From: Planctomycetota bacterium
Lineage (GTDB): Bacteria > Planctomycetota > Planctomycetia > Pirellulales > UBA7805
Length of the DNA: 60,360 nucleotides
Reading direction: 5' to 3'
Assembly: GCA_003389215.1 (NCBI GenBank)
Contig: QQVP01000118.1
Coordinates: 1-60,360, forward strand
Of the stretch, positions 45,031-54,764 are shown piece by piece (the first letter of the stretch is position 1; each line of letters starts with the position of its first letter). The notes below the pieces were generated by a model. It was not told where the DNA came from, searched no databases, and saw only the letters and a list, made by a program, of their open reading frames with translations. Made by a program: the position numbers and the translations under genes.

Positions 45031-47379
45031 GTGGCTTGGCGAACGACAACGCGTTGCCTGTTCTTGGGACTGTGCCTGGTCATTGGCAAACCCACGTTTG
45101 CCGACATCGACGCCAATGCCGTGCGCAAGTCGATCGAGCGGGCCATTCAGTTCCTCAAGCGCGAGCAGAATCCCAATGGCAGCTGGGTCCCCTACGCCGA
45201 TTCCCGCGGCGGGGTTACGGGACTCTGCACGCTGGCGCTACTGGAAGCGGGCGTCCCGCCCAACGATCCCGCAGTGCGGCGCGGGCTGGCCTACCTGCGT
45301 GCGGTTCCGCCCAAGAAGACCTACGCGGTGGCACTTCAGACGATGGCTCTTTGTCGGGGAGGCGATCCGGCCGACCTGGGCCTGATTCGGCGCAACGCCC
45401 GCTGGCTCTCGGAGCGGCAAATTCGCGGAGGGGCGAAGAACGGCGCCTGGGGCTATTCCACCGGTGGCGGCGATTCTTCCAACTCGCAGTTTGCCGTGCT
45501 TGCCCTGCACGAAGCGGCGTTGGCCGGTGCCGATATCGATACCGAGGTTTGGGAGGCCACCCTCGACTACTGGAAGCGCGGTCAGAACGAGAGTGGTTCG
45601 TGGAGTTACGCGCCCCATCCAAATCGACAGGGGGCCGGTCGCGGCAGTATGACCTGTGCGGGCATCGCCTCCGTCGTCATCGCTCAGTTTCACCTGCAGC
45701 AGGCGGACGCCACGATCAAAGGAAGGAAGTGCGTCTGCGAGCGTCAGGCCGACGATCGCATCGTCCGCCGCGGTCTGCGCTGGCTCGGCAACCATTTTGC
45801 CGTCTCGTTCCACCCCGCTGAAGATTTTTCGGGCGATCAGTTCCATTTCTACTATCTCTACGGCGTCGAGCGGGTCGGCCGCATGACGGCACAAAGGTTC
45901 TTCTATCGCGACATCGAGCGTCAGGGTCGGCCAGCCCGACGCTACGATTGGTATCGACAGGGTGCCGACTACCTGGTCGGCGCGCAGCAGCCCGAGGGCT
46001 CCTGGTCGGGAATGTTATCAAAGCCCGTCGAGTCGAGCTTTGCCCTGTTGTTCCTTTCCAAGGGGCGTCGACCGGTGCTCGTCTCGAAGTTGCAGCGTCG
46101 CGGCAAAGATTGGCAACGTCTGCGACACGATATTGCCAATCTGACCCGCTATACCGAACAGCAATGGAAGATTCCGGTCACCTGGCAGGTCGTCGACGCC
46201 CGCACCGCGCGGGGTGAAGATTACCTGCAGAGCCCGGTCCTCTTCCTGTCGGGAGAAGACGCCTTTAGGTTCGGACCGGAGCAGATCAAGGCCCTGCGCG
46301 ACTATGTGGAACAGGGCGGGTTTATCTTCGCCGATGCGTGCTGTGGCGGAGGCGATTTCGACGCCTCTTTCCGCGAACTGATGGAGGCGGTGTTCCCGGA
46401 ACCTGAGCTGCGATTGCGGCCGCTCGAACCCGAGCACCCCATCTGGAGCGTGGAAGAGACGCCCGATCCCCGCTTCGTCAATCCCGACGGTCATTGGCTC
46501 GAAGGGATCGACTTCGGCTGTCGTACCAGCGTCGTTTACAGTCCCAACAATCTCTCCTGCTACTGGGAGCTCATGCAAGCGGACCAGACCGACCGCTTTG
46601 TGAAGCTGGTCCAGGATGAGATCGAGGCCTGCCGCGCCGTGGGCATCAACGTGCTGGCGTACGCCACGAATCGAGAGTTGAAGGACAAGGACAGCGTGCA
46701 GCGCGAGATCCTCGCCAGCGACGACACGCAGCAAACCACGCGTGGGCACTTTGCCATCGCCAAGTTGGAACACGCGGGCGGCTGCGATGCCGCGCCCCGC
46801 GCCCTGGCGAACTTGATGAAGTCGCTGACGGCCGAGCTGGAAATGCGGACGATCGCCACGCCGCAACTACTGTCCGTTACCGACGAGAAGATCTTCGATT
46901 ACCACTTGCTCTATCTGCACGGTCGCTACGATTTCCGGTTTTCCGCCCAGGAGCTCGAGCAGCTGCGTTCGTTCGTCGAGCGGGGCGGAATGATCGTGGC
47001 CGACTCGATTTGCGGCAGCGAAGCGTTCACCACCGCGGCGCGTCGCGAACTGGGTCGACTCTACCCGAACCGCGAGTTTGCCCGTATTCCTGCGACCGAT
47101 CCTATCTTGACCCCGGCATACGGCGGCGCGGACGTGCGACGCGTGAGTCGGCGGGAGACCTTCCGCGCGGAACAAGGGGGACGCTTGGAGGTTCGCAATC
47201 GGCAGGGTCCACCGATCTTGGAAGCGCTGGAGTACGACGGTCGCTACGCGGTCATCTTCTCGCCACTCGACATCAGCTGCGCCTTGGAGAATCAGGCCGC
47301 GCCGCAGTGTTACGGCTACACGAACGACGACGCCACGCGAATCGCGATCAACGTGGTGCTCTATTCATTGCACGAATAG
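45031..47379 (+). CDS. Terpenoid-cyclase-fold protein with two DUF4159 domains
   Basis: A 782-residue secreted protein (signal peptide ends PTFA). Residues ~25-345 form an alpha/alpha toroid of the prenyltransferase/squalene-cyclase type, seen from repeated QxxxGSW-like turns (KREQNPNGSWVPY, KRGQNESGSWSYAP, GAQQPEGSWSGM). The catalytic DxDD of true cyclases is not seen, so it is probably a binding scaffold. Two DUF4159 domains follow, each with the hallmark loop: RDYVEQGGFIFADACCGG (~425-445) and RSFVERGGMIVADSICGS (~645-665). The start is a GTG with GGGGGG seven bases upstream. DUF4159 often accompanies MoxR clusters such as the divergent one next door. Confidence 0.85.
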   Translation: MAWRTTTRCLFLGLCLVIGKPTFADIDANAVRKSIERAIQFLKREQNPNGSWVPYADSRGGVTGLCTLALLEAGVPPNDPAVRRGLAYLRAVPPKKTYAVALQTMALCRGGDPADLGLIRRNARWLSERQIRGGAKNGAWGYSTGGGDSSNSQFAVLALHEAALAGADIDTEVWEATLDYWKRGQNESGSWSYAPHPNRQGAGRGSMTCAGIASVVIAQFHLQQADATIKGRKCVCERQADDRIVRRGLRWLGNHFAVSFHPAEDFSGDQFHFYYLYGVERVGRMTAQRFFYRDIERQGRPARRYDWYRQGADYLVGAQQPEGSWSGMLSKPVESSFALLFLSKGRRPVLVSKLQRRGKDWQRLRHDIANLTRYTEQQWKIPVTWQVVDARTARGEDYLQSPVLFLSGEDAFRFGPEQIKALRDYVEQGGFIFADACCGGGDFDASFRELMEAVFPEPELRLRPLEPEHPIWSVEETPDPRFVNPDGHWLEGIDFGCRTSVVYSPNNLSCYWELMQADQTDRFVKLVQDEIEACRAVGINVLAYATNRELKDKDSVQREILASDDTQQTTRGHFAIAKLEHAGGCDAAPRALANLMKSLTAELEMRTIATPQLLSVTDEKIFDYHLLYLHGRYDFRFSAQELEQLRSFVERGGMIVADSICGSEAFTTAARRELGRLYPNREFARIPATDPILTPAYGGADVRRVSRRETFRAEQGGRLEVRNRQGPPILEALEYDGRYAVIFSPLDISCALENQAAPQCYGYTNDDATRIAINVVLYSLHE

Positions 47380-47659
47380 CTTCCGCTCAGGGCAGCGGTT
47401 CGATCGACATCCCGACGCCTCTCGACGTCACTCGACGCCGCGTAACGCGACTTGCCGAGCCGCCGTCGGGCAGTCGTCGCGGTGCATTCACGACTCGTCG
47501 GGCACGAGCCGCCGCTTCCCCGTTCAGAGCCGCTCGGACGCGGATTCGCTCAACTGCTAGCGACGCAGGCGAAGGTGCGGTCCCTGACGGGCCGAAGACG
47601 ACGTCGTAACCTGCTGTAAAGTAACGGTTTAGCGAGGGGCTGTCCCGCGGCAAATTGGC
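47380..47659. other. Intergenic, no gene seen
   Basis: 280 bases after the DUF4159 gene. Frames on both strands are open but Arg-rich and look like shadows of high GC. No terminator with a T-run was recognised. The promoter of the next gene begins at 47660. Confidence 0.4.
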
Positions 47660-47689
47660 TTGACCCTCGGCGCGCGCCGCACCTATAAT
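47660..47689 (+). promoter_or_regulatory. Sigma-70 promoter of the LptD-like gene
   Basis: TTGACC (47660-47665), an 18-base spacer and a perfect TATAAT (47684-47689). The expected start of transcription is near 47696, only about 12 bases before the first in-frame start codon at 47709. Confidence 0.65.
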
Positions 47690-47708
47690 CCCGCCCTCAC
47701 TTCTTTAC

Positions 47709-50700
47709 GTGCGGAACGTCTCCGTAAGAGGTTTCCTCGTTTTCATTTGCGACCTGTTGCGGTCCGCCTCGGGGCGGTCCCCTGGGTCGTGGTCTTTCTT
47801 GTCCTGTGTGACGCGGTTGTCAGTTTTCAAGCTCAGCTATGCTGCGGCGACGCGGTGGCGCGCCGCGTTTGAACGTGCGCGCGGCACGCAGGGACGCACC
47901 TGCGCGCGCTTCTTGGGCTTGCTCTTGGCGATCGGCTTGGTTTGCGGGACGCGGTGGGCGGCCGCGGAGGTTCAGTTTGCCCACGGCAACGCGGAGACAC
48001 CGATCTCCATTTCGGCCGATCGCGCCGAGCGAATTCCACGCGGGCTCGTCGACGTCTTCGTGCTCGATGGAAACTGCCGTATCCAGCAAGGTCCGCTGGT
48101 CAGCCAAGGTCAACGGGCCGTGGTATGGGTCCAGCAGCAGTTCGGAAACCCGGCCTATCGCGTGGTGGCCTACTGCGAAGGCGAAGTCAAGGTGCTCCGT
48201 TCGACCGCGGCCGGGGCCCGTGAGGGACCCAACCCCACCGCGAACCGGCTCACCGACCAACACTGGTTGGGGCACTTCGTGGCCAACAAGAAGCCCTCGA
48301 TCGAAGTTCCTGCGGTCGTGATGAACCGAGATCACGATTCCGATTTGCTCCGCCGCGCGCAACGGACCCGCCACGCCAATCGCGGCAGTCCCATCTTGCC
48401 GGTCCAATTCACCGAAGAGGTCTCCCCGGGTGCGCCGGCGGTCGGCGGGACGCGGCGGATTCGTGCCTTCCCACGCAGCAATGTACGCGTGCAGGCGGAG
48501 ACCTTCCCGGGCCCCGGCGGCGAAGAGTGGATTGCCCTGGTCAAAGGGGGCGTGCAGATCATCGTCGAGGGCGTCGGCGATCAGGGCGTCATCGACATAT
48601 CGACCGATCGCATCGTGATCTGGACGCGAGCCGACCAGCAGCTCGACCTCTCCGGAGAAACCGAGCAGACGGACGACGCTCCGCTCGAGTTCTATCTCGA
48701 GGGGAACATCGAGTTCCGCCAGGGCGAACGGGTGATCTATGCCTCGGCCATGTATTACGACGTGCGCAGCAACGTGGGCGTCGTGCTCAACGCGGAATTG
48801 CTCACGCCGCTGGAAGACTTCGACGGCCGCATTCGCGTGGCCGCCCGCGAACTACGGCAGCTTTCCCAAGATCAGTTCCTGGCCACGGGGGCCCGGCTCA
48901 CCACAAGTCGCCTCGGCGAGCCCACCTACTGGATCGAGTCGGGAAATGTGTTCGTCCAAGACCGGCAGCTACCCGTCGTCGATCCCCTCACCGGTCAGCC
49001 CGTTTTCGATCCCGTAACCGGCCAGGCCGCGGTACAGCACCAGCGGCAGCTGACCGGGTCGAGCAATTTCATCTACGTCGGCGGGGTGCCGGTCTTCTAC
49101 TACCCCCGCTTCACAACCGACCTGGACGAAGGCTCGCTCTACATTCGCCGCGTGCGGGTGCGTAACGACAACGTCTTTGGCACCCAGATCTTGACCGACT
49201 GGGACGCCTACGAGCTGCTGGGGCTCTCGAAGATCGAGGGCACCGACTGGCAGGTCAGTGGCGACTATCTGAGCGAACGAGGTCCGGCGGGCGGAACGAC
49301 GTTCGAGTACGAGCGCGACCAGTTCTTCAGCATTCCGGGGCCGACCAAGGGCTTTCTCGATGTCTGGGGATTGCACGACGACGGCGTCGACGATCTGGGG
49401 CGCGACCGGCGAGGGCTGATCCCCGACAAGGACTTTCGCGGACGCGTCTTTTGGCAACATCGCCAGTACCTGTGGAACGGGTGGCAGTTTACCGGCGAGG
49501 TTGGCCTGATCTCCGATCGCAACTTCCTCGAACAGTTCTTCGAACAGGAATGGGACACGCAAAAGGACCAGACGACCGGCCTGGAGCTCAAGCGGATTTT
49601 CGAGAATCGGGCGCTCAGTATTACGGCCGACGTGCGGGTCAACGATTTTTTCACCCAGACAAACTGGCTGCCCCGCGTCGATCATTACTGGCTTGGTGAG
49701 TCGTTGTTGTTCGACCATCTGACCTGGTACGAGCACTCGAGCGTCGGTTATGCCGAGCTCGGCGTTGCCGACGCCCCGACCGATCCGGTCGACGCGACCA
49801 ACTTCACGCTCCGACCTTGGGAGGTCGAGAACGAAGGCGAGCGGATTGTTACGCGTCAGGAGATCGATCTGCCGTTCTCGATCGGTCACGTGAAGATGGT
49901 GCCCTACGCCCTGGGTGAATTGGGCCACTGGGGTGCGGACCTGGCGGGCGACGACATCCAGCGGGCCTACGGCCAACTCGGCGTGCGGGCGAGTTTGCCC
50001 ATGTGGCGGGCCAATCCACATTGCCACTCGAAACTGTTGAATCTCAATGGCCTGGCCCACAAGGTCGTCTTCGACGCGGAGTTCGCCTACGCCGAGGCGA
50101 ACCGGGACGTGACGGAGTTCCCGCTTTACGACCCGCTCGACGACGACGCCATCGAGGCGTTTCGTCGCCGCTTCACCACGAACACCTTCACGGGATTCGT
50201 TCCGGCTCCATTCGACGAGCGGTTCTATGCCGTGCGCACCGGACTGGCAGGTTGGGTGACCTCACCTGCCACCGAGGTGGTCGACGACCTGACCGTCTTC
50301 CGCTTCGGCGCGCGGCAGCGCTGGCAGACGAAACGGGGCACGCCCGGGGCGCAGCGAACCGTCGACTACATCGTCTTCGACACGCACGCCTCGCTGTTTC
50401 CGAAGGAAGATCGCGACAACTTCGGCGAGCTTATTGGACTCGTCGACTATGACTTGCGCTGGCATGTGGGCGATCGCTTTACGATCTTGACGGACGGCAT
50501 CTTCGACTTCTTTGCCGACGGCCAGCAGTTGGTTACCGTCGGTGGACTGATCAATCGGCCCGACCGCGGCAATCTCTACCTCGGACTACGTTCGCTCCAG
50601 GGGCCGATCAACAACCAGGTGGCGATCGCCAGTCTCAGCTACCGGTTGAGCCAGAAGTGGATCGCCTCGTTTGGATCCGCGGTCGATTTGGCCGATGACG

Positions 50701-50894
50701 GCAATATTGGCCAAAATCTCACGATCACGCGACTCGGCGAGTCGTTCATCGTCCGGGTCGGCTTCAACGCCGATATCGGCAAGGACAACATCGGCGTGAA
50801 ACTGGCGATCGAGCCGCGCTTCCTCCGCAGCGGTCGCGGCCGACCGATTGACGGCATTTTCGTGCCGCCCGCTGGGGCCCGCGGACTCGAATAA
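47709..50894 (+). CDS. LptD/OstA-like outer membrane protein
   Basis: Up to 1061 residues. A hydrophobic export signal (ARFLGLLLAIGLVCGTRW, then AAAE) begins only ~65 residues after the first possible start, so the true start may lie downstream of the GTG at 47709; no ATG and no clear ribosome site exist in between. The N-terminal OstA-like beta-jellyroll region (ISISADRAERIPRGLVDVFV; VIYASAMYYDVRSNVGVVLN) is followed by a region rich in aromatic, alternating residues (~420-1040) expected to form a large beta-barrel (FIYVGGVPVFYYPRF; WQFTGEVGLISDRNFL). It likely inserts lipopolysaccharide or another lipid into the outer membrane. Sequence is too distant for a firm lptD name. Confidence 0.75.
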   Translation: MRNVSVRGFLVFICDLLRSASGRSPGSWSFLSCVTRLSVFKLSYAAATRWRAAFERARGTQGRTCARFLGLLLAIGLVCGTRWAAAEVQFAHGNAETPISISADRAERIPRGLVDVFVLDGNCRIQQGPLVSQGQRAVVWVQQQFGNPAYRVVAYCEGEVKVLRSTAAGAREGPNPTANRLTDQHWLGHFVANKKPSIEVPAVVMNRDHDSDLLRRAQRTRHANRGSPILPVQFTEEVSPGAPAVGGTRRIRAFPRSNVRVQAETFPGPGGEEWIALVKGGVQIIVEGVGDQGVIDISTDRIVIWTRADQQLDLSGETEQTDDAPLEFYLEGNIEFRQGERVIYASAMYYDVRSNVGVVLNAELLTPLEDFDGRIRVAARELRQLSQDQFLATGARLTTSRLGEPTYWIESGNVFVQDRQLPVVDPLTGQPVFDPVTGQAAVQHQRQLTGSSNFIYVGGVPVFYYPRFTTDLDEGSLYIRRVRVRNDNVFGTQILTDWDAYELLGLSKIEGTDWQVSGDYLSERGPAGGTTFEYERDQFFSIPGPTKGFLDVWGLHDDGVDDLGRDRRGLIPDKDFRGRVFWQHRQYLWNGWQFTGEVGLISDRNFLEQFFEQEWDTQKDQTTGLELKRIFENRALSITADVRVNDFFTQTNWLPRVDHYWLGESLLFDHLTWYEHSSVGYAELGVADAPTDPVDATNFTLRPWEVENEGERIVTRQEIDLPFSIGHVKMVPYALGELGHWGADLAGDDIQRAYGQLGVRASLPMWRANPHCHSKLLNLNGLAHKVVFDAEFAYAEANRDVTEFPLYDPLDDDAIEAFRRRFTTNTFTGFVPAPFDERFYAVRTGLAGWVTSPATEVVDDLTVFRFGARQRWQTKRGTPGAQRTVDYIVFDTHASLFPKEDRDNFGELIGLVDYDLRWHVGDRFTILTDGIFDFFADGQQLVTVGGLINRPDRGNLYLGLRSLQGPINNQVAIASLSYRLSQKWIASFGSAVDLADDGNIGQNLTITRLGESFIVRVGFNADIGKDNIGVKLAIEPRFLRSGRGRPIDGIFVPPAGARGLE

Positions 50895-50980
50895 GTCAGC
50901 GGCCGCGGCCGGGTCGTCCCGCAGGCTATGATGAAGGCGGACGCCAAGAGTGCTTTCCGTGTCGCACGAGGTGAAGCCGC

Positions 50981-51373
50981 ATGAATCCCGCCCCCCCAGA
51001 GAAACGCCGCGGCTGGGTGCGCAAATTCGCCGATGCCTTTTTCGGCATCGGTCGGGGGATGCGCGGGCAGAACAGCTTCCTGGTCCATTTGCCCTGCGCG
51101 GTTGCCGTGCTCGTCCTCGCGGCGCTGCTGCCCGACATCTCGCGCGGCGACTGGTGCCTGTTGATCCTCTGCATTTCCGTGGTGATCGCCGCGGAACTTT
51201 TCAATAGCGCGATCGAGCACCTGGTGGCCGTGGTCCACCCGGAACGCCATCCCGACGTGGGCGCGGCCCTCGACATCGCCAGCGCGGCGGTACTGATCTG
51301 TTCCTGGGGCGCCGCGGTGGTCGGTTTGATTGTGCTGGGACCACCACTCTGGCGGTGGGTCATGTCTTATTGA
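50981..51373 (+). CDS. dgkA: Diacylglycerol kinase
   Basis: A 130-residue inner membrane protein with three helices, the usual size. The family motif is AAELFNSAIEHLVAVV, followed by HPDVGAALDIASAAVLICSW (usual form E.NTAIE and KD.A..AVL). It phosphorylates diacylglycerol to phosphatidic acid, recycling lipid released when membrane-derived glycans are made. It lies 86 bases after the LptD-like gene, so co-transcription is likely and both serve the envelope. Confidence 0.85.
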   Translation: MNPAPPEKRRGWVRKFADAFFGIGRGMRGQNSFLVHLPCAVAVLVLAALLPDISRGDWCLLILCISVVIAAELFNSAIEHLVAVVHPERHPDVGAALDIASAAVLICSWGAAVVGLIVLGPPLWRWVMSY

Positions 51374-51385
51374 GCCCTGCGCCAC

Positions 51386-51423
51386 AAAAAAGGCACCGCC
51401 ACGAACCGGTCGTGACGATGCCT
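51386..51423 (-). terminator. Rho-independent terminator of the ribonucleotide reductase gene
   Basis: On the minus strand AGGCATCGTCACGA pairs with a complementary arm ending GGTGCCT (14 pairs, two of them G-U), followed directly by TTTTTT (51386-51391 on the plus strand are A). It lies 26 bases after the reductase stop and between convergent genes. Confidence 0.9.
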
Positions 51424-51449
51424 GGTGTTGTCGAGTTGGCGGCGGCCGA

Positions 51450-54400
51450 CTAGGAGCAGCCCATGCTGTTGCCGCAGTTGTGACACAGGTAGCAGTTGCC
51501 GTTGCGAACCGTGATGGCACCGCAATTGTCGCAGGCCGGGGCGTCGACCTGGAACTGAGCGAACTGACCGCTGCGTGTTTCCGTCGATACCTTCAAGCCC
51601 ACGCCCGAGGACTCGAGTCGTTCGGTGGTCGTCTTGAAGGCCAAAGTGGTAACCGGAGACGGGGACGCCTTGGCATGCGGGCCGTGGCCGTTGGTGCCGT
51701 GATGCCCGTTGCCGTTTTGGGTCGAACCGCTGGCGCCCAAGCCGTTGGCGTCGGACCGGTTTGGGGATGTGGCGTCGGTCGAATCGGTGGCGTTCTCCGA
51801 CAGAGAAACGGCGTTCTCGTGTCCCTTGGCTCCGTGCCGGGTTTCCTGCCCGCCAGCCATCTTGGCGACGGGCGCGGTCTCTGTTTCCTCGTCTCCCCCA
51901 TCGCCAGAACCATCCCCCCCGGCGTCGTCTACCGGTTGGCCGAGGTTGGCCTCCCGATAGCCGGGGATGAACTCGCAGCCGAGCCAACGGAAGATGTAGT
52001 CGACAATGCTCTTTGCGTAGCGAATGTCGGGGTTCTTGGTGAAGCCCATCGGATCGAATCGCGTGTGCGAGAACTTGTTGACGAGCACTTCCAGCGGCAC
52101 GCCATACTGCAGGCTCATCGAGATAGCCGTGCCGAAGGAGTCCATCAGTCCGCCGATGGTGCTGCCTTCCTTGGCCATCGTGATGAACAACTCGCCGGGG
52201 CGACCGTCATCGTAAAGGCCGACGTTGAGGTAACCTTCGTGGCCCTGCACGCTGAACTTGTGCGTGAGCGAGCGACGGGTGTCGGGAAGTCGCTCGCGGC
52301 GAGGGGCCGACTTGGCGGCCGTGGCCGACTTCTTGTCCTCCTCGGTCGAAGTCGACAACGGCTGGCTTTGCTTCGAGCCGTCGCGATAGATCGCCAAGGC
52401 CTTCAGACCCAATCGCCAGCCCCAGGTATAGGCTTCGGCGACATCTTCCGGCGTGGTGCTTGCCGGCATGTTGACGGTCTTCGAGATCGCGCCCGAGAGG
52501 AACGGCTGGGCCGCTGCCATCATGCGGACATGGGCCCGCCAGTCGATCGAGCGTCCGCCGCCCGCCGGTTCGAAGGCACAGTCGAAGATGGGCAGGTCCT
52601 CTTCGTCGAGCCCCGGAGCGCCTTCGATCTTGTCGTGCTTGTCGATGTAGGCGGTGATCGATTCGATCTGCGGTTGATCGTAGCCGAGCGTCTCCAGGGC
52701 CAGGGGCACCGTCTGGTTGACGATCTTCAGCATGCCGCCGCCGGCCAGTTGCTTGTACTTCACCAGGGCGATGTCCGGCTCGATGCCCGTGGTCACGCAA
52801 TCCATCAAAAAGCTGATCGTGCCGGTCGGGGCCAGCACCGTTGCCTGGGCATTGCGGAAGCCGTAATCGGCACCGGCCGAAAGGACCTCGTCCCACACGC
52901 GAGTGGCGGCCACCTTGAGATAATCCGGACAGGCCGGATCGATCTTGTCGACGGCGTCGCGATGCATTTGCATCACGCCGAGCATCGAGTCGCGATTGAT
53001 TTCGTACCCGTCGAAGGGACCGACGACGCTGGCCATCTCGGCACTGGCCAGATTGGCCGCCCCGTGCAACAGCGACGTCAGAGCCCCGCAAATGCCGTAG
53101 CCTTCGCTGGAGTCGTAGGCGTGGCCGCTGGCCATCAACAGGCTACCCAGGTTCGAATAGCCCAGGCCGAGCGGACGGAAGCGATGGCTGTTCTCGGCAA
53201 TCGTCTTCGTCGGATAACTGGCATGGTCGACCAGGATCTCCTGGGCGATGAAGAAGATGCGGCAGGCGTGCATGAACCGCTCGACGTCGAAGCTGCCGTT
53301 GTCGCGGCGAAACTTCATCAGGTTGATACTGGCCAGGTTGCAGGCCGTATCGTCGAGGAACATGTACTCGCTGCACGGGTTGCTGGCGTTGATGCGACCC
53401 GACTGCGGACAGGTGTGCCAGTTGTTGATGGTCGTGTCGTACTGCACGCCGGGATCGCCACACTGCCAGGCGTTCTGTGCCATGCGGTCGAGTACCTCGC
53501 GGGCCGGCCAGGTGGGGCCAGGGGTCTTCTCGTCGGTGACCCAGCGCGTGGTCCAGGGCTTGTCGTCGAGCACCGCCTGCATGAACTCGTCGGTGACGCG
53601 CACCGAGAGATTCGCGTTCTGGAACATGATCGAGCTGTACGCTTCGCCGTTGAAGTTGGCTTCGTAGCCGCCCTTCTCGATGAGGCAGTGGGCCTTGGCC
53701 TCTTCCTTGGCCTTGCACTCGATGAACTCCATCACGTCGGGATGCCAGACCTTGAGCGACTGCATCTTGGCCGCCCGGCGCGTTTTGCCGCCGCTCTTAA
53801 CCACCGCGGCAATCTGATCGTAAACCCGCATGAACGACAGCGGTCCCGAAGGCTTGCCGCCGCCCGAGAGCTTTTCGCGATGCGATCGCAGCGTCGAGAG
53901 ATCGGTTCCCGTGCCGGAACCAAACTTGAAGAGCATCGCCTCGCTGGTGGCCAGGCCCATGATGTTTTCCATGTTGTCGTCGACGCTTTGAATGAAGCAG
54001 GCCGAGCCCTGCGGACATTCGTAGGGGTTCTCTGGTTGCACCGCGGCGGCGGCCTCTTCGTCCCAGTGCCAATTGCACTGCGAACCTTTGACGCCGTATT
54101 GGTGATACAGGCCGACGTTGAACCAGACAGGCGAGTTGAACGCCCCGTGTTGATGCAGACAGAGCCAGGTCAGCTCGCGATAGAATCGCTCGCCGTCTTC
54201 GGCGGTGGCGAAGTAGCCGTCCTGCATGCCCCAATCGGCAATCGTACGGCTCACACGGTGAACCAGCTGGCGGACGCTGTTCTCGCGCTCCGGCGTGTTC
54301 ACTTCGCCGTAAAAGTACTTGCTCACCACGACATTGGTCGCCAGCTGACTCCAGCTGGACGGAATCTCGCAGTCGTTCTGCTCGAACAGCACGTCTCCGT

Positions 54401-54578
54401 TCTCGCCCTTGATCTGAGCGGAACGGGTTTCCCACTCGACCGTATCGAAGACGTCGGCCGAGTCGACGGGACAGAAGATCGTCTCAATGTGCAGACCGGC
54501 CACGTCCGTGGGACGGCGGCGAGATTCATCAAGCGATTTCTGGCGAGAGAGCACGGTGCCAATGTCGGCAGTTGCCAT
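51450..54578 (-). CDS. nrdJ: Vitamin B12-dependent (class II) ribonucleotide reductase
   Basis: A 1042-residue enzyme making deoxyribonucleotides with adenosylcobalamin. Core motifs: HGAFNSPVWFNVGL, FGSGTGTDLSTLRS, the active-site INASNPCSEYMFLDDTACNL (NxCxE), and LAPTGTISFLMDC. A C-terminal zinc-ribbon tail carries Cys pairs (CDNCGAITVRNGNCYLCHNC, ending GNSMGCS) that can reduce the active site. Between the core and this tail lies a ~90-residue low-complexity linker rich in Gly, Asp, Ser and His. The ATG at 54578 (MATADIG) is preferred, with AAAGGA about 11 bases upstream; an ATG five codons earlier is possible. Transcription probably starts at the NrdR-controlled promoter at 54774-54802, leaving a ~190-base leader. 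Confidence 0.95.
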   Translation of the reverse strand: MATADIGTVLSRQKSLDESRRRPTDVAGLHIETIFCPVDSADVFDTVEWETRSAQIKGENGDVLFEQNDCEIPSSWSQLATNVVVSKYFYGEVNTPERENSVRQLVHRVSRTIADWGMQDGYFATAEDGERFYRELTWLCLHQHGAFNSPVWFNVGLYHQYGVKGSQCNWHWDEEAAAAVQPENPYECPQGSACFIQSVDDNMENIMGLATSEAMLFKFGSGTGTDLSTLRSHREKLSGGGKPSGPLSFMRVYDQIAAVVKSGGKTRRAAKMQSLKVWHPDVMEFIECKAKEEAKAHCLIEKGGYEANFNGEAYSSIMFQNANLSVRVTDEFMQAVLDDKPWTTRWVTDEKTPGPTWPAREVLDRMAQNAWQCGDPGVQYDTTINNWHTCPQSGRINASNPCSEYMFLDDTACNLASINLMKFRRDNGSFDVERFMHACRIFFIAQEILVDHASYPTKTIAENSHRFRPLGLGYSNLGSLLMASGHAYDSSEGYGICGALTSLLHGAANLASAEMASVVGPFDGYEINRDSMLGVMQMHRDAVDKIDPACPDYLKVAATRVWDEVLSAGADYGFRNAQATVLAPTGTISFLMDCVTTGIEPDIALVKYKQLAGGGMLKIVNQTVPLALETLGYDQPQIESITAYIDKHDKIEGAPGLDEEDLPIFDCAFEPAGGGRSIDWRAHVRMMAAAQPFLSGAISKTVNMPASTTPEDVAEAYTWGWRLGLKALAIYRDGSKQSQPLSTSTEEDKKSATAAKSAPRRERLPDTRRSLTHKFSVQGHEGYLNVGLYDDGRPGELFITMAKEGSTIGGLMDSFGTAISMSLQYGVPLEVLVNKFSHTRFDPMGFTKNPDIRYAKSIVDYIFRWLGCEFIPGYREANLGQPVDDAGGDGSGDGGDEETETAPVAKMAGGQETRHGAKGHENAVSLSENATDSTDATSPNRSDANGLGASGSTQNGNGHHGTNGHGPHAKASPSPVTTLAFKTTTERLESSGVGLKVSTETRSGQFAQFQVDAPACDNCGAITVRNGNCYLCHNCGNSMGCS

Positions 54579-54764
54579 GGGGAGTCCTTTCATCGAGACG
54601 TAGAAATCTTCGGGGCGTCCTATCCGAAGGTCTCACTCTCTAAATATACAAGAGTACACTATAACCAATCAGGCCCAGGGGCGGGCAAACCTGAGAAAAA
54701 CCGGGGGTCGAGGCCTCCAATCCGCATTTTAACCCCCTTGTGAGAGGTAAATTACTCATCGGAG

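Noticed and set aside
45031..46060. A true squalene or terpene cyclase
   Set aside because: The toroid repeats are present but the catalytic DxDD motif and aromatic pocket were not seen, and the protein is secreted with DUF4159 domains.
51330..54743. A 1137-codon open frame antisense to the ribonucleotide reductase gene
   Set aside because: It runs opposite a certain gene. Its length is explained by high GC at codon third positions, which removes stops on the other strand, and its protein has no recognisable domain.
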